Shown in pieces: positions 61,301-64,000 of a stretch of DNA of 64,000 bases. The notes beneath the pieces were generated by a model, which worked only from the letters and a program-made list of their open reading frames with translations, was not told where the DNA came from and made no database searches. The translations under genes and the position numbers were made by a program. This stretch comes from Chelydra serpentina (lineage: Eukaryota; Chordata; Testudines; Chelydridae): assembly GCA_037349315.1 (NCBI GenBank), contig JBAIAC010000057.1, positions 5,208,001 through 5,272,000 on the forward strand, read 5' to 3'. Position 1 is the first letter of the stretch; every line of letters begins with the position of its first letter.

Positions 61301-63197
61301 GGTTTAACCCTTTGTGTTCAGAACCCCTCCACCCCCCAGGGGGAGCTGCAGGCAGAAAGACGAGGGGGACTCACCTGCTGCCCCTTGGTTCCGGCTAGCC
61401 CAGGGGTCCCGGCTTTACCCTGCAAGACAAGCAAAGGATCCGAGTTACCCATCCAGCGGGAGGATCCCGAGGAGCCCAGCAGAGCCCTCCAGACAGCCTG
61501 AAAACGTGGAGAGTGGAGAGACCCTGGGAACGAGCTGGGGAGGGAACCCAGGGTTCAACCTGGCACCAGCTGGGCCAAGGCAACAGGGAGGGGAGGACAG
61601 AAAAGGGGCATCAGGTGCCAGGTCTCTTAAGGCGGAGGGGAGAAGAGGCACGGGGGCAAGAGGCTAAAACACCCATGGGGATGGGGGCACAGGTCCTACG
61701 GGGCTGGAGCAGAGATGGGGGTAGCAGCCAGGTTTGGATACAAGGCCCATCTTTGCAAGGGAGGAAGCTCAAGCTTCCCCCTCAGCTCAGACCCGCCCTG
61801 GGGGACCGGCCTGCGTCCCGCTCTAGTTGTGTCATGGAGTATGGGGGAGTCGGGGTCCTGCACCCCCACTTCCTGCCATTCACCGTGACTCTCAGCCAGC
61901 CAGTGACACAGAAGGTTGATTAAATGACAGGAACATGGTCAGAGCTTGTAGGTACAGGAAACAGGACCCCTCAGTCAGGTCCATCTTGGGGGCAGGGAGG
62001 CCAAACTATCGCTGCGCCTCCCCCCACGTCCCCATCTGGCTCCAAACTGCCTCCCTACCACTCCTTTGCCTTTGTCTCCTTCCCGGGCCAGGTCACCTGA
62101 TCCCTTTGTTCTGCAACATCTTTAATCGGCACCTTTGCAGGGAAGGGGCCCAGGCCATTAGTTGCCAGGAGACAGGGTGTGGCCATTCTCTGTCATCACA
62201 CTGGCCCTCTAGGGCTCTGCAAACCCACGCCTTTATCCCCCCACCTAGAGACTTAAGAAATGCATAGGGGAAACTGAGGCACCCACACAGTATTCAGAGG
62301 AAATATTAAGAACAGTTCCCCTTCCTCACAAGTGGCCGGTCCATGTTTCCTACGGCTGCTTGCCAGCGGACTCCCTCCTTTGGCTCCAGCAGTCAGAGGC
62401 CCAAGATCTGAGCACAGATGCTCAGCGGGATCTGACCCCACTGGCAGGCCAGCCAGGGGGCTGGCTACACACGGACCCCCAGGGGCTCAGCTCCAGTGGG
62501 TTAGCGCAGGTAGGGAGACCTGGGGAAGCTCTTGGCCTAGTATGTTGAATGTCCCTGGGGAGGACGGGCGATCTGGGCCCGTTCCCTCCCTCCCAGCAGG
62601 TGGGGCCTGGCAGCTTTTACCCCTTCTCCCATCCCTCGCTGCACACCAGGGTGGGGAGCCAGATCCGCCTCCCACGCCCCACTCAGGCTGTCCCCAGCGC
62701 AGTGCCTCTGCCCCTCCTTGGCTGCAATCAGGCCTGCATGGGGACATGCACATGCCCTGAGGACTCTGCCCGGCCCAGCCTCTAGCCTGCCCATCCTCGC
62801 ACTCGAGACCCAAGGAGCAAGGCGCGTACTCACCGGCAGCCCGGGCAGCCCGATCCCTGGGGACCCGGTCTCCCCTTTGGGCCCCTCCTTCCCCGGGAGC
62901 TGGTCGGAGCTCTGCAGCATGGAGGCGAGAGCAACGGGATTGCACGACACGCAGGGGGCACCCTAGGGAAGGAACAAAACGGCGCAGGGTCAGACAGGCT
63001 CCCAGTGCCTCTGCGAGCCATAAGAGGGGAACGGCTGCAGGCCAGACTCTGGGCTCCTCTTCGGAGGGGTGACGGCCATCAACGGGGCCTGTGATCCGAG
63101 AGGAGAAGGGGGCTGAGGACACTAAGAATGGGCAGGAGATTGGAGGGACACGGGCACTCACCTTCTCTCCTTTTATTCCATTGATGCCAGGGTCTCC
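25146..63197 (-). CDS. COL16A1: COL16A1, collagen alpha-1(XVI) chain, 3' part (48 exons, 5' end outside window)
   Basis: 48 coding exons join in phase to 3,240 nt (1,079 residues plus stop). Almost all introns are phase 0 and GT-AG. The product is a FACIT collagen: Gly-X-Y stretches are broken by short non-collagenous (NC) segments. Several NC segments carry C-x-x-C or C-x-C pairs: CVSC exon 2, CGQC exon 6, CDVC exon 9, CTC exon 17, CGDC exon 22. An NC segment of about 40 residues (exons 44-46: [13 protein letters not shown] through FPVEMAAS) precedes a final collagenous domain of about 103 residues. That length fits COL1 of type XVI, quoted from memory as 106. The chain ends with a short tail containing CNPSDC and finishing MKGPLG. 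Identity rests on this architecture, the C-terminus and the PEF1 neighbour. Roughly 500 N-terminal residues are missing relative to the human chain of about 1,604 residues. The protein is secreted, trimeric and associated with fibrils or microfibrils. Other FACITs (XIX, XXII) are less likely. Confidence 0.92.
25690..25772 (+). mobile_element. CR1 3' tail fragment
   Basis: Contains 'caggtcagactagaggat' and 'cccttctggccttaaactct', matching the CR1 3' end (ends in 'ctatgact'). Confidence 0.7.
26002..26079 (-). CDS. COL16A1: COL16A1 window exon 47
   Basis: 78 nt, phase 1/1; acceptor ttccag, donor gtaaga. Codes [17 protein letters not shown], with a G-I-G-V-M-G imperfection, and ends SGPPGAP. Confidence 0.93.
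26397..26573 (-). CDS. COL16A1: COL16A1 window exon 46, end of NC2 and start of COL1
   Basis: 177 nt, phase 1/1; acceptor ctgcag, donor gtaggt. Completes Glu then [18 protein letters not shown], and starts the last collagenous domain ([11 protein letters not shown] through [12 protein letters not shown]). Confidence 0.93.
27048..27114 (-). CDS. COL16A1: COL16A1 window exon 45, NC2-type segment
   Basis: 67 nt, phase 0 to 1; acceptor ctctag, donor gtaagc. Starts [17 protein letters not shown] and ends KMFD plus one base. Charged, helix-like stretch. In FACIT collagens this penultimate NC domain is linked to trimer assembly. Confidence 0.93.
27175..27268 (-). mobile_element. MIR-type SINE fragment
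   Basis: Reverse MIR pattern 'ggccacagagtgagtcagta' and 'aatagaacccaggagtcctg'. Confidence 0.6.
27344..27532 (-). CDS. COL16A1: COL16A1 window exon 44
   Basis: 189 nt, phase 0/0; acceptor ttccag, donor gtaagg. Starts [10 protein letters not shown]; nearly all Gly-X-Y; contains [10 protein letters not shown]; ends GLPGTM, the edge of the non-collagenous segment coded by the next two exons. Confidence 0.93.
27818..27862 (-). CDS. COL16A1: COL16A1 window exon 43
   Basis: 45 nt, phase 0/0; acceptor ttctag, donor gtaaga. Codes [15 protein letters not shown]. Confidence 0.92.
28136..28215 (-). mobile_element. CR1 3' tail fragment
   Basis: Reverse CR1 tail: 'agggccagaggtgaccatta' followed by 'cccctagtctgac'. 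Confidence 0.65.
28990..29025 (-). CDS. COL16A1: COL16A1 window exon 42
   Basis: 36 nt, phase 0/0; acceptor tcccag, donor gtattg (weaker). Codes [12 protein letters not shown]. Confidence 0.88.
29546..29635 (-). CDS. COL16A1: COL16A1 window exon 41
   Basis: 90 nt, phase 0/0; acceptor ctccag, donor gtgagt. Starts [10 protein letters not shown] and ends GHPGPP; ten perfect triplets. Confidence 0.92.
30228..30278 (-). CDS. COL16A1: COL16A1 window exon 40
   Basis: 51 nt, phase 0/0; acceptor gttag, donor gtaagt. Starts GPPGSPG and ends GLTGM. The last triplet is short by one residue (G-M then G), a small interruption. Confidence 0.91.
30851..30904 (-). CDS. COL16A1: COL16A1 window exon 39
   Basis: 54 nt, phase 0/0; acceptor ttgcag, donor gtaagt. 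Starts GEPGPMG and ends GTPGHA. Confidence 0.92.
31195..31330. mobile_element. DNA-transposon-derived fragment
   Basis: 'gtgtccacactgcaattaaa' followed by 'gtggctggctcacgtcagct' and 'gagctctgggaccccgcgag', a string I associate with turtle MITEs. The second inverted end is not seen. Confidence 0.5.
31447..31500 (-). CDS. COL16A1: COL16A1 window exon 38, single Cys in triplet region
   Basis: 54 nt, phase 0/0; acceptor ttccag, donor gtgagt. Starts [10 protein letters not shown] and ends GRPGAE. The Cys sits in an X/Y position inside a collagenous stretch. Confidence 0.92.
31919..32483 (+). mobile_element. Retroviral solo LTR with exact 5-bp target duplication, COL16A1 intron
   Basis: 565 bp, starts tgtgacgaac and ends ctccgtgaca. 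Flanked by cctgg on both sides (31,914-31,918 and 32,484-32,488). Very similar to the LTR at 10,230, with small indels. Oriented opposite to COL16A1. Contains AATAAA near 32,395. Confidence 0.88.
33181..33225 (-). CDS. COL16A1: COL16A1 window exon 37
   Basis: 45 nt, phase 0/0; acceptor cgccag, donor gtgagc. Codes [15 protein letters not shown]. The intron after it contains a solo LTR. Confidence 0.92.
33815..33859 (-). CDS. COL16A1: COL16A1 window exon 36
   Basis: 45 nt, phase 0/0; acceptor ccttag, donor gtaagt. Codes [15 protein letters not shown]. Confidence 0.92.
34185..34238 (-). CDS. COL16A1: COL16A1 window exon 35
   Basis: 54 nt, phase 0/0; acceptor tcccag, donor gtaaga. Starts [10 protein letters not shown] and ends GKPGMR. 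Confidence 0.92.
34857..34975 (-). mobile_element. CR1 3' tail fragment
   Basis: Reverse CR1 tail: 'gattcacagattttaaggcc' then 'agaagagactatta' and 'ctcatctgattgcctgcgta'. Confidence 0.7.
35618..35689 (-). CDS. COL16A1: COL16A1 window exon 34
   Basis: 72 nt, phase 0/0; acceptor tttcag, donor gtgagt. Starts [10 protein letters not shown] and ends GPPGIQ; eight perfect triplets. Confidence 0.92.
37106..37168 (-). CDS. COL16A1: COL16A1 window exon 33, short interruption
   Basis: 63 nt, phase 0/0; acceptor ttttag, donor gtgagt. Starts [10 protein letters not shown] and ends GPAAEK; the terminal A-A-E-K breaks the triplet rhythm before the next exon. Confidence 0.92.
38166..38201 (-). CDS. COL16A1: COL16A1 window exon 32
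   Basis: 36 nt, phase 0/0; acceptor tcacag, donor gtaagt. Codes [12 protein letters not shown]. Confidence 0.91.
38717..38770 (-). CDS. COL16A1: COL16A1 window exon 31
   Basis: 54 nt, phase 0/0; acceptor caccag, donor gtgaga. Starts GPRGERG and ends GEKGDQ; includes KGD. Confidence 0.92.
39018..39062 (-). CDS. COL16A1: COL16A1 window exon 30
   Basis: 45 nt, phase 0/0; acceptor ccccag, donor gtaagt. Codes [15 protein letters not shown]. Confidence 0.92.
39704..39757 (-). CDS. COL16A1: COL16A1 window exon 29
   Basis: 54 nt, phase 0/0; acceptor acccag, donor gtgagt. Starts [10 protein letters not shown] and ends GEKGES. Confidence 0.92.
40694..40817. mobile_element. Short MITE, TGTCTACA ends
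   Basis: Left end 'gggcttgtctacagtggtc' and right end 'tgtagtgtagaccggtgc' form imperfect inverted repeats around about 85 bases. Same general group as the elements at 12.2 and 15.3 kb. Confidence 0.65.
41472..41525 (-). CDS. COL16A1: COL16A1 window exon 28
   Basis: 54 nt, phase 0/0; acceptor cttcag, donor gtgagt. Starts [10 protein letters not shown] and ends GPPGLP. Confidence 0.92.
41989..42033 (-). CDS. COL16A1: COL16A1 window exon 27
   Basis: 45 nt, phase 0/0; acceptor ctccag, donor gtgagt. Codes [15 protein letters not shown]. The 2.5-kb intron before it holds a hAT-type MITE and an old SINE. Confidence 0.92.
43483..43606. mobile_element. hAT-type MITE with exact 8-bp target duplication
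   Basis: 124 bp from 'taggatgaccagac' to 'atctggtcaccct' plus a. Flanked by ggctttgc on both sides (43,475-43,482 and 43,607-43,614). An 8-bp duplication indicates the hAT superfamily. No coding capacity. Confidence 0.88.
43915..44165 (-). mobile_element. Old MIR-like SINE
   Basis: 'ggccccattgtgccgggtgc', 'cccaaggagctcacaact', then the reverse MIR core 'cattttacagatggagaac' with 'tgaggcccag'. Confidence 0.65.
44533..44577 (-). CDS. COL16A1: COL16A1 window exon 26
   Basis: 45 nt, phase 0/0; acceptor ccttag, donor gtaaga. Codes [15 protein letters not shown]. Confidence 0.92.
45273..45317 (-). CDS. COL16A1: COL16A1 window exon 25
   Basis: 45 nt, phase 0/0; acceptor ttgcag, donor gtaagt. Starts GPPGTRG and ends GPT. 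Confidence 0.92.
45920..46006 (-). CDS. COL16A1: COL16A1 window exon 24, NC end and GLPGER motif
   Basis: 87 nt, phase 0/0; acceptor ccccag, donor gtacgt. Starts [12 protein letters not shown], then perfect triplets to the end (GERGEQ). Contains G-L-P-G-E-R at 45,929-45,946; the hydroxylated form GLOGER is a known alpha1beta1/alpha2beta1 integrin motif. Confidence 0.92.
46441..46476 (-). CDS. COL16A1: COL16A1 window exon 23, NC segment
   Basis: 36 nt, phase 0/0; acceptor tttcag, donor gtgagt. Codes [12 protein letters not shown], fully non-collagenous with one Cys. Confidence 0.88.
47254..47370 (-). CDS. COL16A1: COL16A1 window exon 22, CxxC segment
   Basis: 117 nt, phase 0/0; acceptor cactag, donor gtgagt. 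Starts [12 protein letters not shown], passes through a short triplet run ([10 protein letters not shown]) and ends IDNCAR. Three Cys residues in one exon. One of the few exons not starting with Gly. Confidence 0.91.
47779..47823 (-). CDS. COL16A1: COL16A1 window exon 21, NC segment
   Basis: 45 nt, phase 0/0; acceptor ttgcag, donor gtaagc. Codes [15 protein letters not shown]. No Gly-X-Y; an amphipathic stretch leading into the Cys-rich segment of the next exon. Confidence 0.89.
48077..48130 (-). CDS. COL16A1: COL16A1 window exon 20
   Basis: 54 nt, phase 0/0; acceptor ctttag, donor gtaggt. Starts GIPGHNG and ends GPAGDV. Confidence 0.91.
48335..48510 (-). mobile_element. MIR-type SINE
   Basis: Reverse MIR: 'tctcaaagagctttaccaag', 'tacaggtggggaaactgagg' and 'aatagaatccaggtctccta'. 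Confidence 0.8.
49593..49646 (-). CDS. COL16A1: COL16A1 window exon 19
   Basis: 54 nt, phase 0/0; acceptor ttgcag, donor gtgagt. Starts [10 protein letters not shown] and ends GAPGRQ. Confidence 0.92.
49765..49818 (-). CDS. COL16A1: COL16A1 window exon 18, Trp-containing NC segment
   Basis: 54 nt, phase 0/0; acceptor ccgcag, donor gtgtgt. Codes [18 protein letters not shown]. Two Trp residues in an NC segment are unusual for a collagen. Supported by flanking phase-0 exons. Confidence 0.87.
50027..50092 (-). CDS. COL16A1: COL16A1 window exon 17, CxC segment
   Basis: 66 nt, phase 0/0; acceptor tttcag, donor gtaagc. Starts [12 protein letters not shown] and ends NYSGMP. This is an NC segment with a C-T-C pair and a Tyr. 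Confidence 0.91.
50528..50554 (-). CDS. COL16A1: COL16A1 window exon 16 (27-nt microexon)
   Basis: 27 nt, phase 0/0; acceptor ctgcag, donor gtgagc. Codes GEKGARGEK. It is the shortest exon here and is supported by phase, splice sites and perfect triplets. Confidence 0.85.
51265..51420 (-). mobile_element. MIR-type SINE fragment
   Basis: 'tctcaaaccgctttacaagg' and 'ctctcatccccgtcctatag', with a weak core after it. Confidence 0.5.
51895..52040 (-). mobile_element. MIR-type SINE
   Basis: 'cctcacagcagccccatgag' and 'gagatgggaaactgaggcac', in reverse MIR order. Confidence 0.7.
52760..52813 (-). CDS. COL16A1: COL16A1 window exon 15
   Basis: 54 nt, phase 0/0; acceptor ccctag, donor gtacgt. Starts GREGQRG and ends GSNGLT. 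Confidence 0.9.
52860..52990 (-). mobile_element. MIR-type SINE fragment
   Basis: 'tttacggatggggaaaccga' then 'acagaacccaggagtcctgc'. Lies close to window exon 15. Confidence 0.65.
53647..53715 (-). CDS. COL16A1: COL16A1 window exon 14, short interruption
   Basis: 69 nt, phase 0/0; acceptor ctgcag, donor gtaagt. Starts GSPGLKG; the G-M-S-I-T-G near its end breaks the triplet pattern; ends GPP. Confidence 0.91.
54105..54288. mobile_element. hAT-type MITE with exact 8-bp target duplication
   Basis: 184 bp from 'tagggtgaccaga' to 'tctggtcaccct' plus a, perfect inverted ends. Flanked by cggagatg on both sides (54,097-54,104 and 54,289-54,296). Same family as the element at 43,483, with a longer interior rich in 'atcgggac'. 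Confidence 0.9.
55217..55270 (-). CDS. COL16A1: COL16A1 window exon 13
   Basis: 54 nt, phase 0/0; acceptor ccacag, donor gtgagc. Starts GHPGARG and ends GERGAK. Confidence 0.91.
55394..55557. mobile_element. MITE with 27-bp inverted repeats
   Basis: Left end 55,394-55,420 and right end 55,531-55,557 are inverted copies (26 of 27 match; left end starts taggttaagg, right end finishes cgttaaccta). The interior is about 110 bp. No clear long target duplication; TA is possible. Confidence 0.75.
55830..56230. repeat. Degenerate GTG/CAC-rich tract of unknown type
   Basis: Dense recurrence of 'gtgcggcac', 'cactgtgcg', 'gtgttgc' and 'taacac' motifs at irregular spacing in a COL16A1 intron. Looks like a decayed tandem array. 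I do not recognise a family. Confidence 0.45.
56634..56669 (-). CDS. COL16A1: COL16A1 window exon 12
   Basis: 36 nt, phase 0/0; acceptor ttttag, donor gtgagt. Codes [12 protein letters not shown]. Confidence 0.9.
57495..57536 (-). CDS. COL16A1: COL16A1 window exon 11, short interruption
   Basis: 42 nt, phase 0/0; acceptor ctctag, donor gtgagt. Codes [14 protein letters not shown]. The G-I-S-T-Q-G stretch breaks the triplet register, which explains why the length is not a multiple of 9. Confidence 0.9.
57624..57677 (-). CDS. COL16A1: COL16A1 window exon 10
   Basis: 54 nt, phase 0/0; acceptor ttttag, donor gtgagt. Starts GKPGLPG and ends LKGLQ. Confidence 0.91.
57787..57909 (-). CDS. COL16A1: COL16A1 window exon 9, CxxC segment
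   Basis: 123 nt, phase 0/0; acceptor gcacag, donor gtgagt. Starts [19 protein letters not shown], an NC segment of the C-x-V-C-P type that I recall from human type XVI, then [13 protein letters not shown]. Includes a KGD tripeptide. Confidence 0.93.
58574..58681 (-). CDS. COL16A1: COL16A1 window exon 8
   Basis: 108 nt (twice 54), phase 0/0; acceptor gtccag, donor gtgagt. Twelve triplets, starting [10 protein letters not shown] and ending GPKGEK. Confidence 0.92.
59012..59047 (-). CDS. COL16A1: COL16A1 window exon 7
   Basis: 36 nt, phase 0/0; acceptor ccccag, donor gtgaga. Codes [12 protein letters not shown]. Confidence 0.91.
59386..59400. repeat. (CA)n microsatellite
   Basis: About seven CA units in an intron between window exons 6 and 7. 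Confidence 0.8.
59513..59635 (-). CDS. COL16A1: COL16A1 window exon 6, CxxC segment
   Basis: 123 nt, phase 0/0; acceptor ctcgcag, donor gtgagt. Starts [16 protein letters not shown], an NC segment with a Cys pair, then [10 protein letters not shown] and ends GRA. Confidence 0.92.
59789..59842 (-). CDS. COL16A1: COL16A1 window exon 5
   Basis: 54 nt, phase 0/0; acceptor gtgcag, donor gtgaga. Starts GIAGDRG and ends LKGEK; six perfect triplets. Confidence 0.91.
59893..60640. repeat. Minisatellite, 15 copies of a 51-bp unit
   Basis: The landmark 'acaggcccctgcaaaccc' (or acagacccc) recurs at 59,920, 59,971, 60,020, 60,071, 60,122, 60,158, 60,208, 60,259, 60,310, 60,361, 60,412, 60,463, 60,512, 60,563 and 60,614. 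Most spacings are 51, with variants of 36, 49 and 50. Half of each unit is alternating CA/TG. Intronic. Confidence 0.95.
60860..60895 (-). CDS. COL16A1: COL16A1 window exon 4
   Basis: 36 nt, phase 0/0; acceptor tcctag, donor gtgagt. Codes [12 protein letters not shown]. The next intron downstream holds the 51-bp minisatellite. Confidence 0.9.
61375..61419 (-). CDS. COL16A1: COL16A1 window exon 3
   Basis: 45 nt, phase 0/0; acceptor ttgcag, donor gtgagt. Five perfect triplets starting GKAGTPG and ending GQQ. Confidence 0.9.
61830..62330 (-). mobile_element. Retroviral solo LTR, diverged copy, COL16A1 intron
   Basis: 501 bp in minus orientation. On the plus strand it runs from tgtcatggag to ccttcctcaca, so the LTR itself begins tgtgaggaag. 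The U3 start matches the 10.2-kb copy ('tactgtgtgggtgcctcag'). Flanks agttg and agtgg differ by one base, fitting an old 5-bp target duplication. Same orientation as COL16A1. Confidence 0.8.
62834..62962 (-). CDS. COL16A1: COL16A1 window exon 2, CxxC segment
   Basis: 129 nt, phase 0/0; acceptor ccctag, donor gtgagt. Starts GAPCVSCNP, an NC segment of about 30 residues with a Cys pair, then returns to Gly-X-Y ([10 protein letters not shown]) and ends GLPGLP. Confidence 0.92.
63162..63197 (-). CDS. COL16A1: COL16A1 window exon 1 (most 5' exon found)
   Basis: 36 nt, phase 0/0; acceptor tttcag, donor gtgagt. Codes [12 protein letters not shown]. It continues a collagenous domain begun in exons beyond 64,000. 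No compatible upstream exon was found between 63,198 and 64,000. Confidence 0.9.
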
Positions 63198-64000
63198 CTG
63201 AAAGAAACAGACACACACAGGGCGTCAGAGGCAGCATGCAAGGCCCGATGCTTGCTGCCTTCAAAACATTCTTCAGCCAGCGTTCCCAGCGGGACACTGG
63301 GGGAGCGGAAGCTGCTGCTGGAGGGCATGAGAGCAAACTGGAGGGTTGGGGTGTGCACGCACTGCTCCCCTCTACTGGACAGAACACAAAGCGTTCAGCT
63401 GTGTGTGTCATAGGCCCTATAGTGCTAACAGATGTGGGCGATTCTCCTGTAGCTCACACGGTAGGAAGCAGGAAGAGCTGCCTTAGCCAACGACAGCAGG
63501 GCAGCAGCTGCTGACTTGAGTGCAGTCCTGCAGCTGGTGGGGGCGCCTGGGTCAGTCCCAGGGTAGCAGCGCTCTGCCCTTCTCCCAGACCAGCACAGCC
63601 GGGGACTCACCCTGGACTATTACAGACAAATCGAAGCCTTCCCCAGACGAGGGAAATGAGCCCAGGGTAACTATAGCGACGTGGCTGCGTTGGTGCAGAT
63701 GTGCTGCCCTGGTGCGAGAAGAGGGTTGGCGACAGAATGACTTTCCCCCGTAACTTGCCCTAGTCCCGCTATGGGCAGGGGGCATTGGTGGAGCTGCATC
63801 AAAGCCAAATCCCTCCAGTATCGATGGAACCTTAGTTTCGGACCCTCCCCTTCATTGTGGGAGGGGTGGAGAAAGAGCATTCTGAATCCCCCCCCATCCA
63901 TTGCCCTCCTTTTGGGGGAAACCCGGCAGTGCCCCTGCTCCCTGCTCCTATACTTCTGAGACTAGAGCCAGAGGGTCTGGGTCTGTTACAGGAGTGGGTG
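63198..64000. other. COL16A1: COL16A1 intron at window edge
   Basis: No further exon with compatible phase found; nothing else recognised. Confidence 0.6.

Noticed and set aside
25146..63197. Identity as another FACIT collagen (XIX, XXII, XIV)
   Set aside because: The PEF1 neighbour, repeated CxxC interruptions, the COL1 length near 103 residues and the CNPSDC tail fit type XVI best, although no alignment could be run.
63614..63680. Possible upstream COL16A1 exon ending GFDLSVIVQ before a gtgagt donor
   Set aside because: The donor leaves one extra base (phase 1) while the next exon needs phase 0, and no acceptor is clear.

Overview
The window is vertebrate nuclear DNA, most likely from a turtle. 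It has split genes with GT-AG introns, CR1 LINE pieces with the sauropsid CR1 3' tail, MIR-type SINEs, several non-autonomous DNA transposons of types I know from turtle genomes, and retroviral solo LTRs. The turtle call rests on recognising the repeats, not on a database search.

Two protein genes are supported, both on the minus strand and in tandem. PEF1 (peflin, a penta-EF-hand protein) is complete: five coding exons between 13,875 and 21,505 join in phase to 284 codons plus stop, the length of human peflin. It starts in a GC-rich promoter with a CCAAT box and a TCACGTGA E-box. About 2.6 kb upstream of that promoter lies the 3' end of COL16A1 (collagen alpha-1(XVI), a FACIT collagen). I traced 48 consecutive COL16A1 coding exons between 25,146 and 63,197. 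They join without a stop into the C-terminal 1,079 residues. The 5' part (signal peptide, thrombospondin-N-like domain, first collagenous domain; about 500 residues in human) lies beyond 64,000. The PEF1-COL16A1 order and orientation match human chromosome 1p35.

Layout: 1-12.7 kb is intergenic and rich in repeats (CR1, MIR, a 220-bp tandem duplication, two solo LTRs, a MITE cluster). 12.7-21.7 kb is PEF1 with its 3' UTR and promoter. 21.8-24.1 kb is intergenic with a C-rich minisatellite. 24.2-64 kb is COL16A1, whose introns hold two more solo LTRs, two hAT-type MITEs with perfect 8-bp target duplications, a further MITE with 27-bp inverted repeats, a 15-copy 51-bp minisatellite and a degenerate GTG/CAC-rich tract.

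The two genes may be linked in function. Peflin with ALG-2 is a calcium-dependent co-adaptor of CUL3-KLHL12, which ubiquitinates SEC31 and favours large COPII carriers used for procollagen export. COL16A1 encodes a secreted collagen. Co-regulation of the pair is inference only. I found no clearly novel biological system. The items most worth checking are the repeat insertions, the divergent-U3 LTR, the odd tract at 55.8-56.2 kb and the integrin-type motif in COL16A1.
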